Below are positions 30,385 to 42,015 of a stretch of 64,000 bases of DNA, one piece after another. The position numbers and the translations under genes were made by a program. Source of the stretch: Leishmania mexicana MHOM/GT/2001/U1103 (taxonomy: Eukaryota > Euglenozoa > Kinetoplastea > Trypanosomatida > Trypanosomatidae); NCBI RefSeq assembly GCF_000234665.1, contig NC_018323.1:1-64000 (forward strand), given 5' to 3'. How positions within the stretch are numbered: position 1 is the stretch's first letter; every line of letters begins with the position of its first letter. The notes below the pieces were generated by a model. The model ran no database searches. It was not told where the DNA came from and was given only the letters and a program-made list of their open reading frames with translations.

Positions 30385-32658
30385 TGTTGGATGCGTATGA
30401 ATCTTTCCGCGCACGTTACGCTGTCACGGGTCGTCGTCTCTATCGCACTTTTTGGCCTCCTCGTGTGCTTTGTGGGTGGTGTTCTCACTGGAGGAGCAGG
30501 TCAGGGGGAGAGAGTGGAGTGGCAGCGCCGGGGATTAAGAGTGGCTGAAAGAAAAAGAAGCGTATTCTCTCAGTGGACTTCAGTTGACGGTGGTGATGTG
30601 CATGCAAGCGTAGCGTCGTCGATGGACACTCCACTGCGCACTCGCAAAAAAGGCGTGTGTGTGTAAGGAGATGAAGGGAGACGTGGGTGTTGGTGAGTGC
30701 GGCGGAGGTGATGGTGAGTTCGATAAAGCGCGGTGGGTTGGGGGAGAGGAAAGAAAGCAATGCGAAGAGGGGGAGGGGGAGGGGGGCGCAGTGCGGTGTA
30801 TAAATAAGCGAGCAAAAGCCTTCGAAAAAAAGAGCACGGCAACCTCAACAGAAGAGACAAAACAGTCCTTTCAGGAGGAGAGAGCGCTTGATGTCGATGA
30901 TGCAGATATGGGACAGGGGCCGTAGACAAAGAGCTCACTGGGGTGGGGGTAGCGAATACAGCAAGACAAAGTGAGAAACAGTGGAGGAGGCAACAATAAT
31001 GGGAAAAGGAGAGAGGACGAAGGCACACAAACGCCAAAACAGTCCAAAGAAGCAAGAAAACTGCAGCGGTTGAGTAACGAAAGCGAAATGCCCCGCTGTG
31101 TCCGGCGAGCAGGAGAGGAGGCAACGCGGTGGGCGTATGTAGCCGTGAGGAATCGCGTGCTTTGTCCTTTTCTTCAGGCGTTATGTTGCGTGCGTGTGAT
31201 TCTCCTCTCCGCGTATGCAGAAATGTACGTAGCGATGCGCGTGTGGCTTGCTGGACGTGGAGGAGATAAATCTCTCTGTGTTTGCCGGTGCCTATGAATG
31301 AGTGGATGATCAGGCGTACTCGGGAGTAAGCTGCGCACACGCACGTGTGAGAGGGAAGGGCGAGGAAACAGCGTTAGATGTTGCGCGTTCAGGCTGATGA
31401 GTGTTGAACGGGCGCGCACATGAATGCAGCCCGCATGTAAAGCAGAAAAGAGAATTAAGCGAAGGAGAGTGAGAGTGATGGAGAAAAGAGCAGATGCAAT
31501 GTGCACCAGGGTCAAAGGATTGCAACGATCCACACTACACACGCATGACAGGCAGGCATCGTCTACGTACGCGCCGTACTCTCCGGCCCCCCTCCCCCAC
31601 GTGGAAATCGTAAAACGTAGCGATGCAAAGGAGTCCTTGTGAATGACCGTGACGACGGTAAGATGGCCACAGGCCTGCTCCTTTTTACACGCTGTGGTTG
31701 CCCCGTCGGAACTTACCTCACGAGCGACACGCACACACATACGATGGGCAGAAGCCGCGCATACCAGCACACATTTTTAGCACTCTCCATGCCGTATCGC
31801 TGTGTCGGTAGTTCGCTGTGCGCCTCGCGTGATCATTTTTTTGTCTGGGGTTTGCTAGGCTTCTTGCTCGTGAACTTCATGTCTTCTTAGGAAAACTCGC
31901 CCGCATTGCACACTTAATACACACACACACGAACACAGGTATGTACGTACCCAGACAGGTACACGCAGGCACGCACTGCAGTCGACCTCGTCATAACACG
32001 CGGGCGCCATACAGAGACACACGTAATGAATGCAAGGGGAGACAGCAAAAGAAACAGAGGAGAGAGACAGGGAGAAAGGGGGGGTACACGAGGGAGGGAA
32101 GGAAGGCGAATGCGCTGGCGACACACAGCTGTCGAATCCTCCCCCCTCCGTTCTCCGCCGTTCCGATGCGCTATGCATACTCCCCACCCACTCACCACGC
32201 ACAGACACGATCGCTCTCTGCGTCCCGCTGCCATCCTCCCTCCGTCCCTTCCAATGAGACAGAGGAGACGCACGCACGCATGCACGCGCGCGTACCCGGC
32301 CAACGACGAATGCACACTTCATTTTTTATTTTGCGTGTTCGTTTCTTACGTTCCTGCTTACAGAAAGAAAAGAGCCACAGAGATCGAGTCTCTTTCGTAC
32401 TTGTGGCACGGCCCCCCCCCCGTACCGTAGTCGCGTATGCACAGGCAGGCGAGTGGGCCGTTTCTCCCTCGCACATCACACCACACTCCGTCAGAGACGC
32501 CATCGTCAGAGAAAACACCGAGAGTAGCGAAGAAAGGGAGCAGGAGGAAGGGGAACAGAGTCGGTGCTCCCTCGTCTGCAAACAGCACACGTGTACGCCT
32601 CACAAGAGACGTGCGCCTAAGAAAGCTCGCAGTGCAGCGTCACGGATGCCACGGCCGT
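30385..32658. other. Long intergenic region, no gene
   Basis: About 2.3 kb, with no convincing frame on either strand. Includes a C run near 32411-32420. Confidence 0.5.
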
Positions 32659-33801
32659 CTACTTAGCCGCCTTTTTCTCTAGCGACAACGAGAGCTTGTT
32701 CGTCGCAAGCAGCATCTCGTCCGTGTACGGCTCGAGCGCCGGGGCCTTCTGCGGCTTCAGGCCGGTGATCGGTTCAATCTTCTTGTTGCCGATGAGCACA
32801 GTAATCTTGAAATGGGCAACGACCTCGCCTTCCTTTTCGAAGAGAATAGGGTACGGGATGACGGCACCGTGCTTCGCCATCTCGTTGAGACCGAGGCGCG
32901 CCTTCTTGGCCTCCAGGTTTCGGATGGCAAACGGGAAGGTGGCATACTTAGAGTCGATTTCCTTCTGAACCTCCTTCGCGCTCTCCATCTTCACAGAGTA
33001 GTTGGAGTCCAGTGTCACCTTGAACACGCACGGCCGCGCATCGCGCTCCTTGAGCTTGCCCTTGCCGGAAGTCATAACAATGTCTAGCGTCCACACCTGC
33101 GCCTTCTCGAGATCGTAGTCGTGCACCATGTGCTCCGCGACCCTGCGCTGCGGGATACAACGGTATCCGTCTATGATGTAGCGCTTCATCATGTGCGAGA
33201 GGACGCCGTCAACCGGAGTCACCTTATAGTGCTCTGCAGCCTTCTCAACTACGTCTGTCACCTGGTAGATGGTCGCACCGGGACGCATCTGGCGCAGCGC
33301 CGTGTTCAGGATGTTGTACGCCGCTGTAATGACGCGCGCCGCCTTCTCGTCCTTGCCGAGCTCGTCGTCCTCTGTCACCTGAATGGTGTGCGCGACGACG
33401 GCGCAGTAGCCGTCCACGTGGATGCCCAGGTCGTAGTGCACGACGTCACCCATCGCGATCTCTTGCTGCGTCGCCTCGTCCGACACACCAGGGCTGTTGT
33501 GGCATACGCAGTTGTTGACCGAGATGCAGGTTGGGAAGGCTATGCCTTTTTCCGTACCTTTGAACATCGTCTTGACCTTGGCGGTGATGGTGTCATCACC
33601 GAGGCGGCACAGGTCGCACACCTTGGCGCCAGGTTTCGTTGCATCGATAAGCACGCGCAGCGTTTCATTGCACCACGTGGCGGCCTTCTTGTAGCGCACC
33701 ACCACGTCGGAGTTGTTGATGGTGGTATCCTCCTCCTCTTCATCCTGCACCTCTTCGTCGCCGTAATCCTCCCACTCCTCCTGATCGGCGTTCTTTGGCA
33801 T
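32659..33801 (-). CDS. PA2G4: PA2G4/EBP1-like protein (M24 peptidase fold, probably inactive)
   Basis: A 380-residue protein of the methionine aminopeptidase 2/EBP1 branch of family M24. After a short acidic N-terminus the pita-bread fold starts at about 36 (YKKAATWCNETLRVL). It contains GIAFPTCISVNNCVCHNSPG and VVHYDLGIHVDGYCAVVAHT. In active MetAP2 the last stretch supplies two metal-binding aspartates; here the first is kept (YDLG) but the second position is a valine, as in EBP1/PA2G4 where it is also lost. The C-terminus has the lysine-rich ending found in nucleolar/ribosome-associated EBP1. A role at the ribosome exit or in ribosome biogenesis is the family expectation. Databases may label it 'aminopeptidase'. 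Start ATG 33799-33801. Confidence 0.87.
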   Translation of the reverse strand: MPKNADQEEWEDYGDEEVQDEEEEDTTINNSDVVVRYKKAATWCNETLRVLIDATKPGAKVCDLCRLGDDTITAKVKTMFKGTEKGIAFPTCISVNNCVCHNSPGVSDEATQQEIAMGDVVHYDLGIHVDGYCAVVAHTIQVTEDDELGKDEKAARVITAAYNILNTALRQMRPGATIYQVTDVVEKAAEHYKVTPVDGVLSHMMKRYIIDGYRCIPQRRVAEHMVHDYDLEKAQVWTLDIVMTSGKGKLKERDARPCVFKVTLDSNYSVKMESAKEVQKEIDSKYATFPFAIRNLEAKKARLGLNEMAKHGAVIPYPILFEKEGEVVAHFKITVLIGNKKIEPITGLKPQKAPALEPYTDEMLLATNKLSLSLEKKAAK

Positions 33802-35347
33802 TTTGGGGGGAGGGGGGTTGCGTTTAGTTATCGGAGAGTCCGGGAAGGCTGCCCTGTCCGGCGTGCGCCACTTTCACGTGCGCGTGCGTATGAAAAAAAT
33901 CCTGAGGGGAGAGAGAGTGAGGAAAGCGGTAGCCCCAATGCCCGCGGCAGTCAAGCAGCGGTGATGAGCTCAAAGAAAAGGAAACAAAAAGGGAGTGCAG
34001 AAGGAAGCGCGCAAGTTTACTGCAACGCATGCAGCGACGTGCGCGCGCAAAATATTGATGTTGTGGCACGTGTGATGCACAAGGGCGAAGAGAGCGACAA
34101 GGCGGAAACGTCAGAAGTGATGAAAAGGGAATCGCGGAAGAACATGAGGGAAGTGTGGCGTATCACCATGCATGAGCAGGGGGAAGGAGAGGGGCAAGAG
34201 AGACAGGAGATGCACACCTCAGCGATGTGGTCAGCAAAATGGGAGGCCGAGGATGAGGAAAGAGACGACGAGTGCAGCATGGAGGCGCCGCATACCACCT
34301 GACGCACCCAGCGCCGACACTCCTCCTATCATCACGTCACTCGTACGCAACGGCCGTGCGTTACGCAAAGAGCAGGTGTGATGTGCGTCGAGCGCACGCC
34401 ACCCCACACCGTCCTTCAGTGCAGTGCTGCAGCTGCGGAAGGTGGAGAGACGGTGGTAGCACCGGTAGGGATGAGAAGGGCGGTGTACGTGCTTCCTTTC
34501 CTTCATCCTCATGCTTGCGCTGACTCCCACCTCCTCTCTACCGCAAGCCAGTTTAGCTGCTATGCATTCCTAAGCACACACGCAGTCACACGGGCACCTC
34601 GCTGGCACTCCTACATATACATACGCACACGCAGCCATATATGTTGCGTTATCCGCATCAGTTCTTCTCTGTTCAGGTGCGCAACCTTGGTTGGGACATG
34701 ATTGACTTTTTCGCTTTTTCGCCTTCTTTCTCTTGGGTGCTCGGTTCGTGTTATACACGAGTCCGTCAACGTCGCACCACTACCACACACACGCGCACAA
34801 TCGCACACATGCCGAGCAAACCGTGAGGCCCCTCACACGCACGTACTCGCGGCCTCCGCGCACGGCATCACTAGACACCAACCGCATCCCCCAAATTTTC
34901 CTCTCCACGGCTTACACACGTCTTTGCAAGGAGCAAAGCGGCCTCATAGGGGCCGACAGAAGAAGAAAATGCCGGGCGAACCGAACGAATAAGGGGGGGG
35001 GAAGAGAAAGTGGGCGGCGGAGAGAAATGAGGGGGAAAACAAGAGGAGAGGGGAGAGGGGAGAGAGGGTGGGCGACACGCCGTCGCGCGCACAAACGCAC
35101 GCACGTATGCACAGATGCCCATACAGCTGCCGCCACCGACAGCGTCAAGGACGCACATAGACACACACGCACAGCCACATATACATACACAAGCACACAC
35201 GTGAAGCGTGAATTGTTTAATCGGAAAAATTAATCAGTCATCACATAATGGGCCGAGAAAAGGTTTAAAGAGGAAAACGCCAGAACTTCTCCACACACAC
35301 GGCTGCGGTGGCGACGTGGTGTTCGTCCACACGCCTCAGTGCGAGCT
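33802..35347. other. Intergenic region, no gene
   Basis: 5' leader of the PA2G4-like gene and 3' UTR of the large surface protein gene. No gene seen. Confidence 0.5.
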
Positions 35348-38300
35348 CTAGCTCTTCTCTTCATCCTCGACGGACGAGCGGGAGGAGATGCCCCTACGGT
35401 GTGCCATGACGAATGTGTCGTTGCGCAGAGGTGGTGAGGTGCCCATATCCTTCATCTCGTGCGTCGCCCCCTCGTCGTCCGAATCGTAGAGCGGACACTG
35501 GGCAGTGTCCTCCGCTCTCGGCACAACCAGAGGGACGTCGCGGGCTTTGTCCTTCGTGGCACCACCCTCAACCTCCAGGTTCACCCGCGAGCATGGGTTG
35601 CGCGGCGGTGGTGAGTCGCCAGTCTCCACGCACACGGCCGCCTTCTTGCCGAAGTGCGAGTGCGAGAGGGTCGGGATGGTCTGCTGAACGGAGAAGGCGA
35701 CGAAGCCGATGATGGTGGGCGCGACGACGGCGCAGAAGAGCGCGATACTCAGGCCGGTGTAGTTTAAGGACTTGCCTGCAGACCACGATACGGGCAGAGC
35801 CAGCGGTGGGTAGGCATCAACGGAGGTTTGGTCGAGCAGGTGCACGGCTTCCGCTTTGGCAAGGACAAACCAGGCCGTGACGTTGTCGCGGCCATTCAAA
35901 AACAGAGGCAAGTCGGTCTCCTTGGCGAGGGTCTGGTAGAGCTGTTGCGTCGGCGTCATCGTCGACTGCGGAGCTGCGCCGGTTTGCAGCGCATCGTCGA
36001 TGAAGAGCTCAAAAGCGTTGTTGCCGAGGGAAGCCACCAGCACCGCCGTCTCCGGCATCTTGAGCTCCGTTGCAGCGTATTTGGCGAGGGCGTACTGTGC
36101 AGCCTTGTAGTCGAGCAGGTCCGTGGACGAGTTTAGTGGGAGAAAGGTCAACCGCAGCGACATGGGGTTGCCGGCAAGGTTGGTGGCGTTGGCACTGAGC
36201 ACCAAGTATGCGTCCACAGCGACGAACTCCGGGTTCGCGCTACTCGATGCTGTGGCGCACATCTTCAAGTACACCTTAGTCGACCCGCTGCCACCGAAGG
36301 TCTGCGGCACCCGCGCCGGCACCGTCATCCAGCGGCGCCCAAGGTCGTCTGTTTCAGTGCTCAGCACTGTCGCATGCGTAGCGGCAGCACCGCACTGGGG
36401 GACGTCGCTCGGGCTACTCATCACTTGCAGTGAAACCCGCATTATCGGAGGGTCTTGAGGGTCCGTGAGGAGGATGCGCGTGTCAGCCGGGGCCAAGACG
36501 GAGAGCTCGAGGTACGGGAGATAGAAGAGTGAAGAGAGGGTGAGCTGCGTGACCGTGATGGAGCGACCACGGTGCTGCTCAAACGGCATCGGCGCTGCCG
36601 TATTACCGAACCTGTTCGCCGCGTAGCACGGGTACAATGTCGGTGCTGCCACGCCTGCCGGCGCGGCGGCAATCAGCGACGCCTCGACTGTCACATTGGC
36701 GCTGCTGGGGGAGATGTAGCGAAGGGCTGCCGTGTACGCCGCGTCCATCGTGCACGTAGCGTCCATCCAGGCCAGCTTCAAGAAGAGGCTCACGGAGGGG
36801 GAAAAAGTGCCCACCACGCCCCACGTCACCGTCTGCGTTTGGTACAGGTGAATGCTCTTCTGGTTCGTCAGCGCGTCTCCGGTGCTGATCCCCTCGGCCT
36901 GGTACACCGTGACGCCACCAATGACGACCTTGATGTACGTGCCCGTCACACGCGTCCACGCGACGCCGTTGCGCACGCACACGGCGTAATAGCCCTTTGT
37001 CTTGGTAAACAGCAGCCCGCTCATGTCGATCACGGAGACGCCGGCTGCCGTGCGCGTTACCATGACATCCGCACCGGTGTGCACCCCGCGGCACATCGCG
37101 TTCCACGGTACAAACCCCACTACAACGCCAGAGACATCGGTGACGGGGCTCAGCGCGATCTGCGGGTGATTGCCGAGTACCACGGCAGCCGCGCCGTACG
37201 TTGCCCCGTCGTCGGTGGACAGCTGCAACAAGCTGAACTGCTGGCAGTGCATAAAGGCAGCCGCAACCGGAACGTAGACGTCGTTCATTAGCACAATCGC
37301 CTGCGTCTTGTGCAGACTGCCGGCCATGAGCACCATGACACTGTCGGAGCCCACGAAAGCTCCATCTAACCGCTGCGGCCACACGTTGCGCCGAACGGCG
37401 CCGTTGCACACCTTGATGTATGCCTGCTGCGTGTGAAGGCCACACGTGGAGGCGCTGCCACATGGCGTCCACTCCGTTCTCTCGATTCCTGCTTCGTGCA
37501 TCCACTTGCGTCGGCCCCGCACGTACGACGCCAGGTCCAGCTGTGACCCGGTAGACACAAACATGGACGTGCCGGTCTCGTTGAACAGCCCGGCGCAAAC
37601 CGTGTGCACGCCCACGGACGCCGTCGGGATGACGATGTACTGCTGGGTGTCGTAAGACTGGATGCGGGCAGTGTAGCCAAAAGCGCAGCTGCCGTCTTGA
37701 GAGAGACGCACCGCCGTGCTAGACCCGACAGAGGCGAGGCCGCTGCTGCGCACGGAAAGCGGCACTGCGTCGTACTCCGGGCCAGAAGAGAGTACCAGCA
37801 TGTGGGAGGCGAAGTCGCTGACGCCAGCCATAGACATCAGCCAGTTCGTGGGCTGGATGACCGTGTAGTCAATCCGCACGTACTCGTCGTCGGCGCACAG
37901 CACACCGTTCGCCTGCTGCAGGTAGAGCGGGAAGGGGAACTGTATGGCACCATTCACGGCGTCTCGCGTTGCTTCCTCATTGAAGCGTCGACACGCAGCC
38001 GCCTTGTCCGCCGCGGTGGCGCCTGCTTTGACTGGCACGAAGCGAAACACGCGGTAGGCCTCTGACACCGTTGAAGCAGCAGACAAGTAGGCGGCTATGT
38101 CGTCCGCGCTGGAAGGCGGACGCACAAACTCTAGTAAGTTCAAAGAGCCACAGCTGCCGTTGAAGATGGTTAGCACTGGCGCCGTGGCGGCGTCCGCCGG
38201 CAGCATCGATGCTGCGTCAACTGTGACTGGCTTGCCGTGGTACTTGACAGAAAACCTTCTGTTGGTGGAGGTGTGCCGCATGCACACGTAGCTGCCAGTG

Positions 38301-39820
38301 GGAACTTCGCTGCTTGCGACGAGGAGGGCGCCTGGTACGGTGGAGGAGTCGCTGCTGGTGGTAAAGGAGTTCACTGCAAGCAGTGAGATTTTCGCCCGCT
38401 CCGAGGTGCAGTCCGACGACGCTGACGCGAAAGCTGCGTAGGCACCCCTCGCGATGCCGGTTGTCGTGCCACCCTGTAGCCTGATCGGGATCGCCGCTGC
38501 AGCAGGAAATCTGGCGGCCGTAGTCGTCACAACGATGCCCTGAATCGCGAAAGGGGCCACGACGACGCTCTTGCCGTTGTACGTAGCGCAGACGCTTTTG
38601 TGGCCAGCGTGCACTCGCGCTACATAGTTGCTCGGCACGAGGAAGCGCACGTCATAGCGGGTGATGAAATACGGGATAGGCGACGTGGACGGGTTGCAGC
38701 GACTGCCGACGGCGCCGTTGTTGACCATCGAGAAGGACAGCGTGGACGTGATGACTTTGGAGACATCCGTGGTATGCAGTAACGCCGTCCCAGGCCCTGC
38801 GAAGCGCACCGTCGCCAGGATATCTGTGCCTTCTAGGATGGACTCATCGCGCAGTACCACACCGATGGACATCTGCTGAAGTGCGATCAGTACCGGTGTG
38901 ATGCGCAGCTGCGAGCCGACGGCCAGGATGTCGGCGGTGTTTAGCGTAACCAGCGACAGCGCATGCGAGGTCACCACAGAGACGTTGTACAGCTCATTTG
39001 GCACATGAAACGAAACGGAGGCGGCAGTCGCATCCGTCAAAAGAGCGGACACGGGGCCTGTGGCACCAAACCGTACCGCGATCACGGTGCTGGCTGCCTG
39101 CAGCGCTTGCATGTTCTCCACAAGGGTCGCCGTCGCCGGAAGGTAGACCACATTCGAGGTGAAGTCCATCACATCCACCGTCGGCACTGCAGCGAAGATG
39201 ACGCTCTTCACTGTCTGCATAACCGACGACACCGTTGGCACAGATTGCGGCGGCGCAGCGGTGGTGGAGGTTGTCGGAGAAGGAGCCAGAGTTGTCGTCG
39301 TGATAGGCGACGCAAAGCTACTGGAGGCTGAGCTTTCTGATTGAAATGATGATGACGACAGGTGAGGGTTGGCCGTCGGTGCAGGCGTTGTGGTCGTGGT
39401 GGAAGTCGTCGTCGTGTCCGGCATTTGCGTTGTCGTTGTCGTCTCCGCGTCTTCGCGGCCATCGGTGCACAGGTGATTCCACGTAAAAGGCATGGCGATG
39501 ACGGCCCACCCGCCGTTCTTCCGCAGGATGAGGCGGTAATGGGCGTCAGACGGAGCTTGGAAGTCGGGCGGCATCCACGCAGCGACCTCGCCGTTCTCCC
39601 ACATGACAACGCCATTGGTGACCGTAGCAGGAAGGATAACAAATGCGATGCCGTTCTCCATTAAGTACTGCACCCCCTTGTCGTTCTCACCGGAGGAATG
39701 AATTACATAGCCTGCTGTGCCGGCCTCGCAGCCGCCAAACGGTGCGGTGAGGGCAGCCTCGCTCCTCGCCAGCAGGAAGCACAGTAACAATAGCAGAGCA
39801 GCAAGTGCGCGACGGGCCAT
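35348..39820 (-). CDS. Large type I membrane protein, probable surface or endomembrane glycoprotein, unknown family
   Basis: A 1490-residue protein. Seen: a classical signal peptide (MARRALAALLLLLCFLLARSEA); an N-terminal Cys-containing domain; a Thr-rich mucin-like stretch (TTTTTTQMPDTTTTSTTTTT) at about 135-160 followed by Ser/Ala/Pro-rich sequence; a very long extracytoplasmic part; one membrane segment near 1357-1378 (IALFCAVVAPTIIGFVAFSV); and an acidic cytoplasmic tail of about 110 residues. The ectodomain contains recurring units of similar shape, with a Cys after an aromatic or turn (SVCATYNGKSVVV, SYVCMRHTSTN, HTVCAGLFNETG, YYAVCVRNGVAWTRV), suggesting tandem beta-sandwich modules. 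Several N-x-S/T sites are present. There is no GPI signal. The start is ATG 39818-39820, which places the signal peptide at the true N-terminus; the longer frame would bury it. I do not recognise the family. Confidence 0.85.
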   Translation of the reverse strand: MARRALAALLLLLCFLLARSEAALTAPFGGCEAGTAGYVIHSSGENDKGVQYLMENGIAFVILPATVTNGVVMWENGEVAAWMPPDFQAPSDAHYRLILRKNGGWAVIAMPFTWNHLCTDGREDAETTTTTQMPDTTTTSTTTTTPAPTANPHLSSSSFQSESSASSSFASPITTTTLAPSPTTSTTAAPPQSVPTVSSVMQTVKSVIFAAVPTVDVMDFTSNVVYLPATATLVENMQALQAASTVIAVRFGATGPVSALLTDATAASVSFHVPNELYNVSVVTSHALSLVTLNTADILAVGSQLRITPVLIALQQMSIGVVLRDESILEGTDILATVRFAGPGTALLHTTDVSKVITSTLSFSMVNNGAVGSRCNPSTSPIPYFITRYDVRFLVPSNYVARVHAGHKSVCATYNGKSVVVAPFAIQGIVVTTTAARFPAAAAIPIRLQGGTTTGIARGAYAAFASASSDCTSERAKISLLAVNSFTTSSDSSTVPGALLVASSEVPTGSYVCMRHTSTNRRFSVKYHGKPVTVDAASMLPADAATAPVLTIFNGSCGSLNLLEFVRPPSSADDIAAYLSAASTVSEAYRVFRFVPVKAGATAADKAAACRRFNEEATRDAVNGAIQFPFPLYLQQANGVLCADDEYVRIDYTVIQPTNWLMSMAGVSDFASHMLVLSSGPEYDAVPLSVRSSGLASVGSSTAVRLSQDGSCAFGYTARIQSYDTQQYIVIPTASVGVHTVCAGLFNETGTSMFVSTGSQLDLASYVRGRRKWMHEAGIERTEWTPCGSASTCGLHTQQAYIKVCNGAVRRNVWPQRLDGAFVGSDSVMVLMAGSLHKTQAIVLMNDVYVPVAAAFMHCQQFSLLQLSTDDGATYGAAAVVLGNHPQIALSPVTDVSGVVVGFVPWNAMCRGVHTGADVMVTRTAAGVSVIDMSGLLFTKTKGYYAVCVRNGVAWTRVTGTYIKVVIGGVTVYQAEGISTGDALTNQKSIHLYQTQTVTWGVVGTFSPSVSLFLKLAWMDATCTMDAAYTAALRYISPSSANVTVEASLIAAAPAGVAAPTLYPCYAANRFGNTAAPMPFEQHRGRSITVTQLTLSSLFYLPYLELSVLAPADTRILLTDPQDPPIMRVSLQVMSSPSDVPQCGAAATHATVLSTETDDLGRRWMTVPARVPQTFGGSGSTKVYLKMCATASSSANPEFVAVDAYLVLSANATNLAGNPMSLRLTFLPLNSSTDLLDYKAAQYALAKYAATELKMPETAVLVASLGNNAFELFIDDALQTGAAPQSTMTPTQQLYQTLAKETDLPLFLNGRDNVTAWFVLAKAEAVHLLDQTSVDAYPPLALPVSWSAGKSLNYTGLSIALFCAVVAPTIIGFVAFSVQQTIPTLSHSHFGKKAAVCVETGDSPPPRNPCSRVNLEVEGGATKDKARDVPLVVPRAEDTAQCPLYDSDDEGATHEMKDMGTSPPLRNDTFVMAHRRGISSRSSVEDEEKS

Positions 39821-42015
39821 GATGCACGTGGGTTGGTCGAGATAATGGCAGACACTCAAAACGAGAGGAAAACGGCAAGAGGAAGACACTTTTCCGCAGT
39901 AGGGAACGGAGGCAACGAGCGAAAGCGGAAAACGAAAAAAAAAAATAAGGAGGTATACGCGTCCGAAGGGGCGGGGTATCGGCGCTGCACTCTTTTTTGG
40001 GGTCTGTCTCGACTCCCGCGTTCTCGCGATGTTGCTCTACACTCGCTGCGCCACACAAAAACGGATAAAGAATGTGCGATAGAGAGGAAAGAAAACAACG
40101 AAGGTTGTTGGCACACCAGTGCAAGACGAAGGGCTCTCGAGATCACGGGCAGTAGTACGCCTCCCTCCTCAACTCGCGGTCTCTCGCGGAAGGGGCGCAA
40201 ACTCGCGTTGGCAAAACTTGAAAGGCGAATAATAAAACAGACAAGACAAAACGCAACAGCTGGAGGGAACGGTGAAAGAAGAAAATAGGCACAAACAGAA
40301 ATAGCGAAAAAATATGCGTGAGGGAAATGCAGTACGGCAATGCAGTCGCTAATGATGCATGTATGAATGATGGGTTTCTCTCTGATGAGAATGTCGTCGC
40401 TGGGTTAAGGTCGACAGCAGAAAGACGCACAGCAACGGCAGAGACAACGAGAGAAGATGAGGTGGGGCGTCTATGAGTGGTGTTGAGCGGTGAGGCGAGA
40501 CTTCTTGTATAGACGTCACCGAAACCCCTCTGAAAATCATCAAGAATGCGGGAGACAGACAGCGCCAACGCTTCGCTGCCGCTTCTCTACTCTTCACGTT
40601 TTTTTCTCCTGCCGCTGTACCAGCCGCCGATGGGCAGAGAATCTGCCCCTCCCCGACCTCCTTATACACCCACTCGCGCGCACGCCGGAACGAGAAGACG
40701 AAAAGGGAACGAAGAACGTCGTCGCTCACCCTCGCTATGCGTGTTGCATTCAAGCGTGCTAGCGCAGCGGGTAATCGAAAAGCACGCCTGGCACGTGAAA
40801 AGTGTTCCTTTCAGCAGAGGGGTGCGGAAGTGAGAGAAGAGAGAGAAGCCGTGCCCCTGCAGCAGCCCTTGCGCTTATTTTTTTTGCTTGTGTTGACCTC
40901 CTGTCTGAGTGCTTGCCTACTATCTTTGTGCCTTTTGTTGCTTTCGATGGTGCCCGTTCGACTCACAGAACAGCACTCTGTCGTCGAGCAATTGGCATTT
41001 ATGCGGCCCTGCGTGGTGTCCTCTGTTCCTACAAAAAAAGGGAACAAAACAAAAAAGTCCCTCGGCGTGATGCGCCGGTGATGAACAAAAGCGATGCACT
41101 CTTCCGGCGTGACTCCGTAGTTTTGAAGGGGAGGCAGTGGGTCGTGTTGTATCTGCTGCCAGTGGGCGAGAGAAACGATAGACTCGGTGGCATGCAAAAG
41201 CGAGAGGCAGACACGGAGTGAGAAGCGGTGAAAGTGGTGAGAAAGAGCAAATCAACGGGCACGGCAACACACAAAAGCAGGTGGAAGCGGAGACGGATGG
41301 CATCATCGAGCGCAGCTCACAAGGGCTTTCACTCGCCGACTTCGGTGGGAGTAGCTACAACGAGTGGTGACGCCGTTTTCAAGCTGTAGCTTCTCATCCC
41401 ACACCCTTCCTGACACCCATGGTCTTCTGGCATGGAGCGGCCTGCAAGTAAACCAAAAAATACGTAAGGAGTCAAGGGCAGTGATGCCCCTGGCCCCCTG
41501 CTCTGCCGCTGCGGTGACCAGCGTGAGATGAACGCTGACGGTATAAAAAAAAACGTCCTTGCCCAGTGCTACTATTGTGTGTGTCTTTCTTAACTGTCAA
41601 GACGTTTGTGTGTACACTAAAGGTGAGCTCGGCTGAACATCATCCTTCTCGCTCTCGCTTCCCCTGTCGTGCCGGTGTGCTTGTCCGCGGTGCCCCATCC
41701 TGCGCCTACATTTGTTTGCATGCGCTTGCAGCACCCCACCACTTCAACGCAGTCATTATCCTTTCCCTTGTGTTCTCGCCAACCGTTAGCACTCCTGCTA
41801 CATCTTTACGTGAAGCAACGTGCAGAGAAGAGTGTGGAAAGAGTGAGAAGAAGCCACAGGCACAAAATGCAACAGAGGGAAAGGTCAGAGGAGCCAGAGC
41901 AATCGGAACAGATAAAGGACAGAGAGAGACGGGAGGCAGGAGAACCACACAAACACGAGGCCCAGACGAAAAAAAAGTTGGCGGAAAGGCGAAGCTTTTT
42001 TTTCCGACCGTGTGT
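39821..42015. other. Intergenic region, no gene
   Basis: Leader of the large membrane protein gene and distal 3' region of the RCK kinase mRNA. No credible frame. Confidence 0.5.

Noticed and set aside
33121..34302. 393-codon plus-strand open frame
   Set aside because: It is largely antisense to the PA2G4-like gene and arises from that gene's GC-rich codon bias.
36572..37598. Long plus- and minus-frame shadows inside the large membrane protein gene
   Set aside because: They overlap a clear long coding region in another frame and have no independent features.
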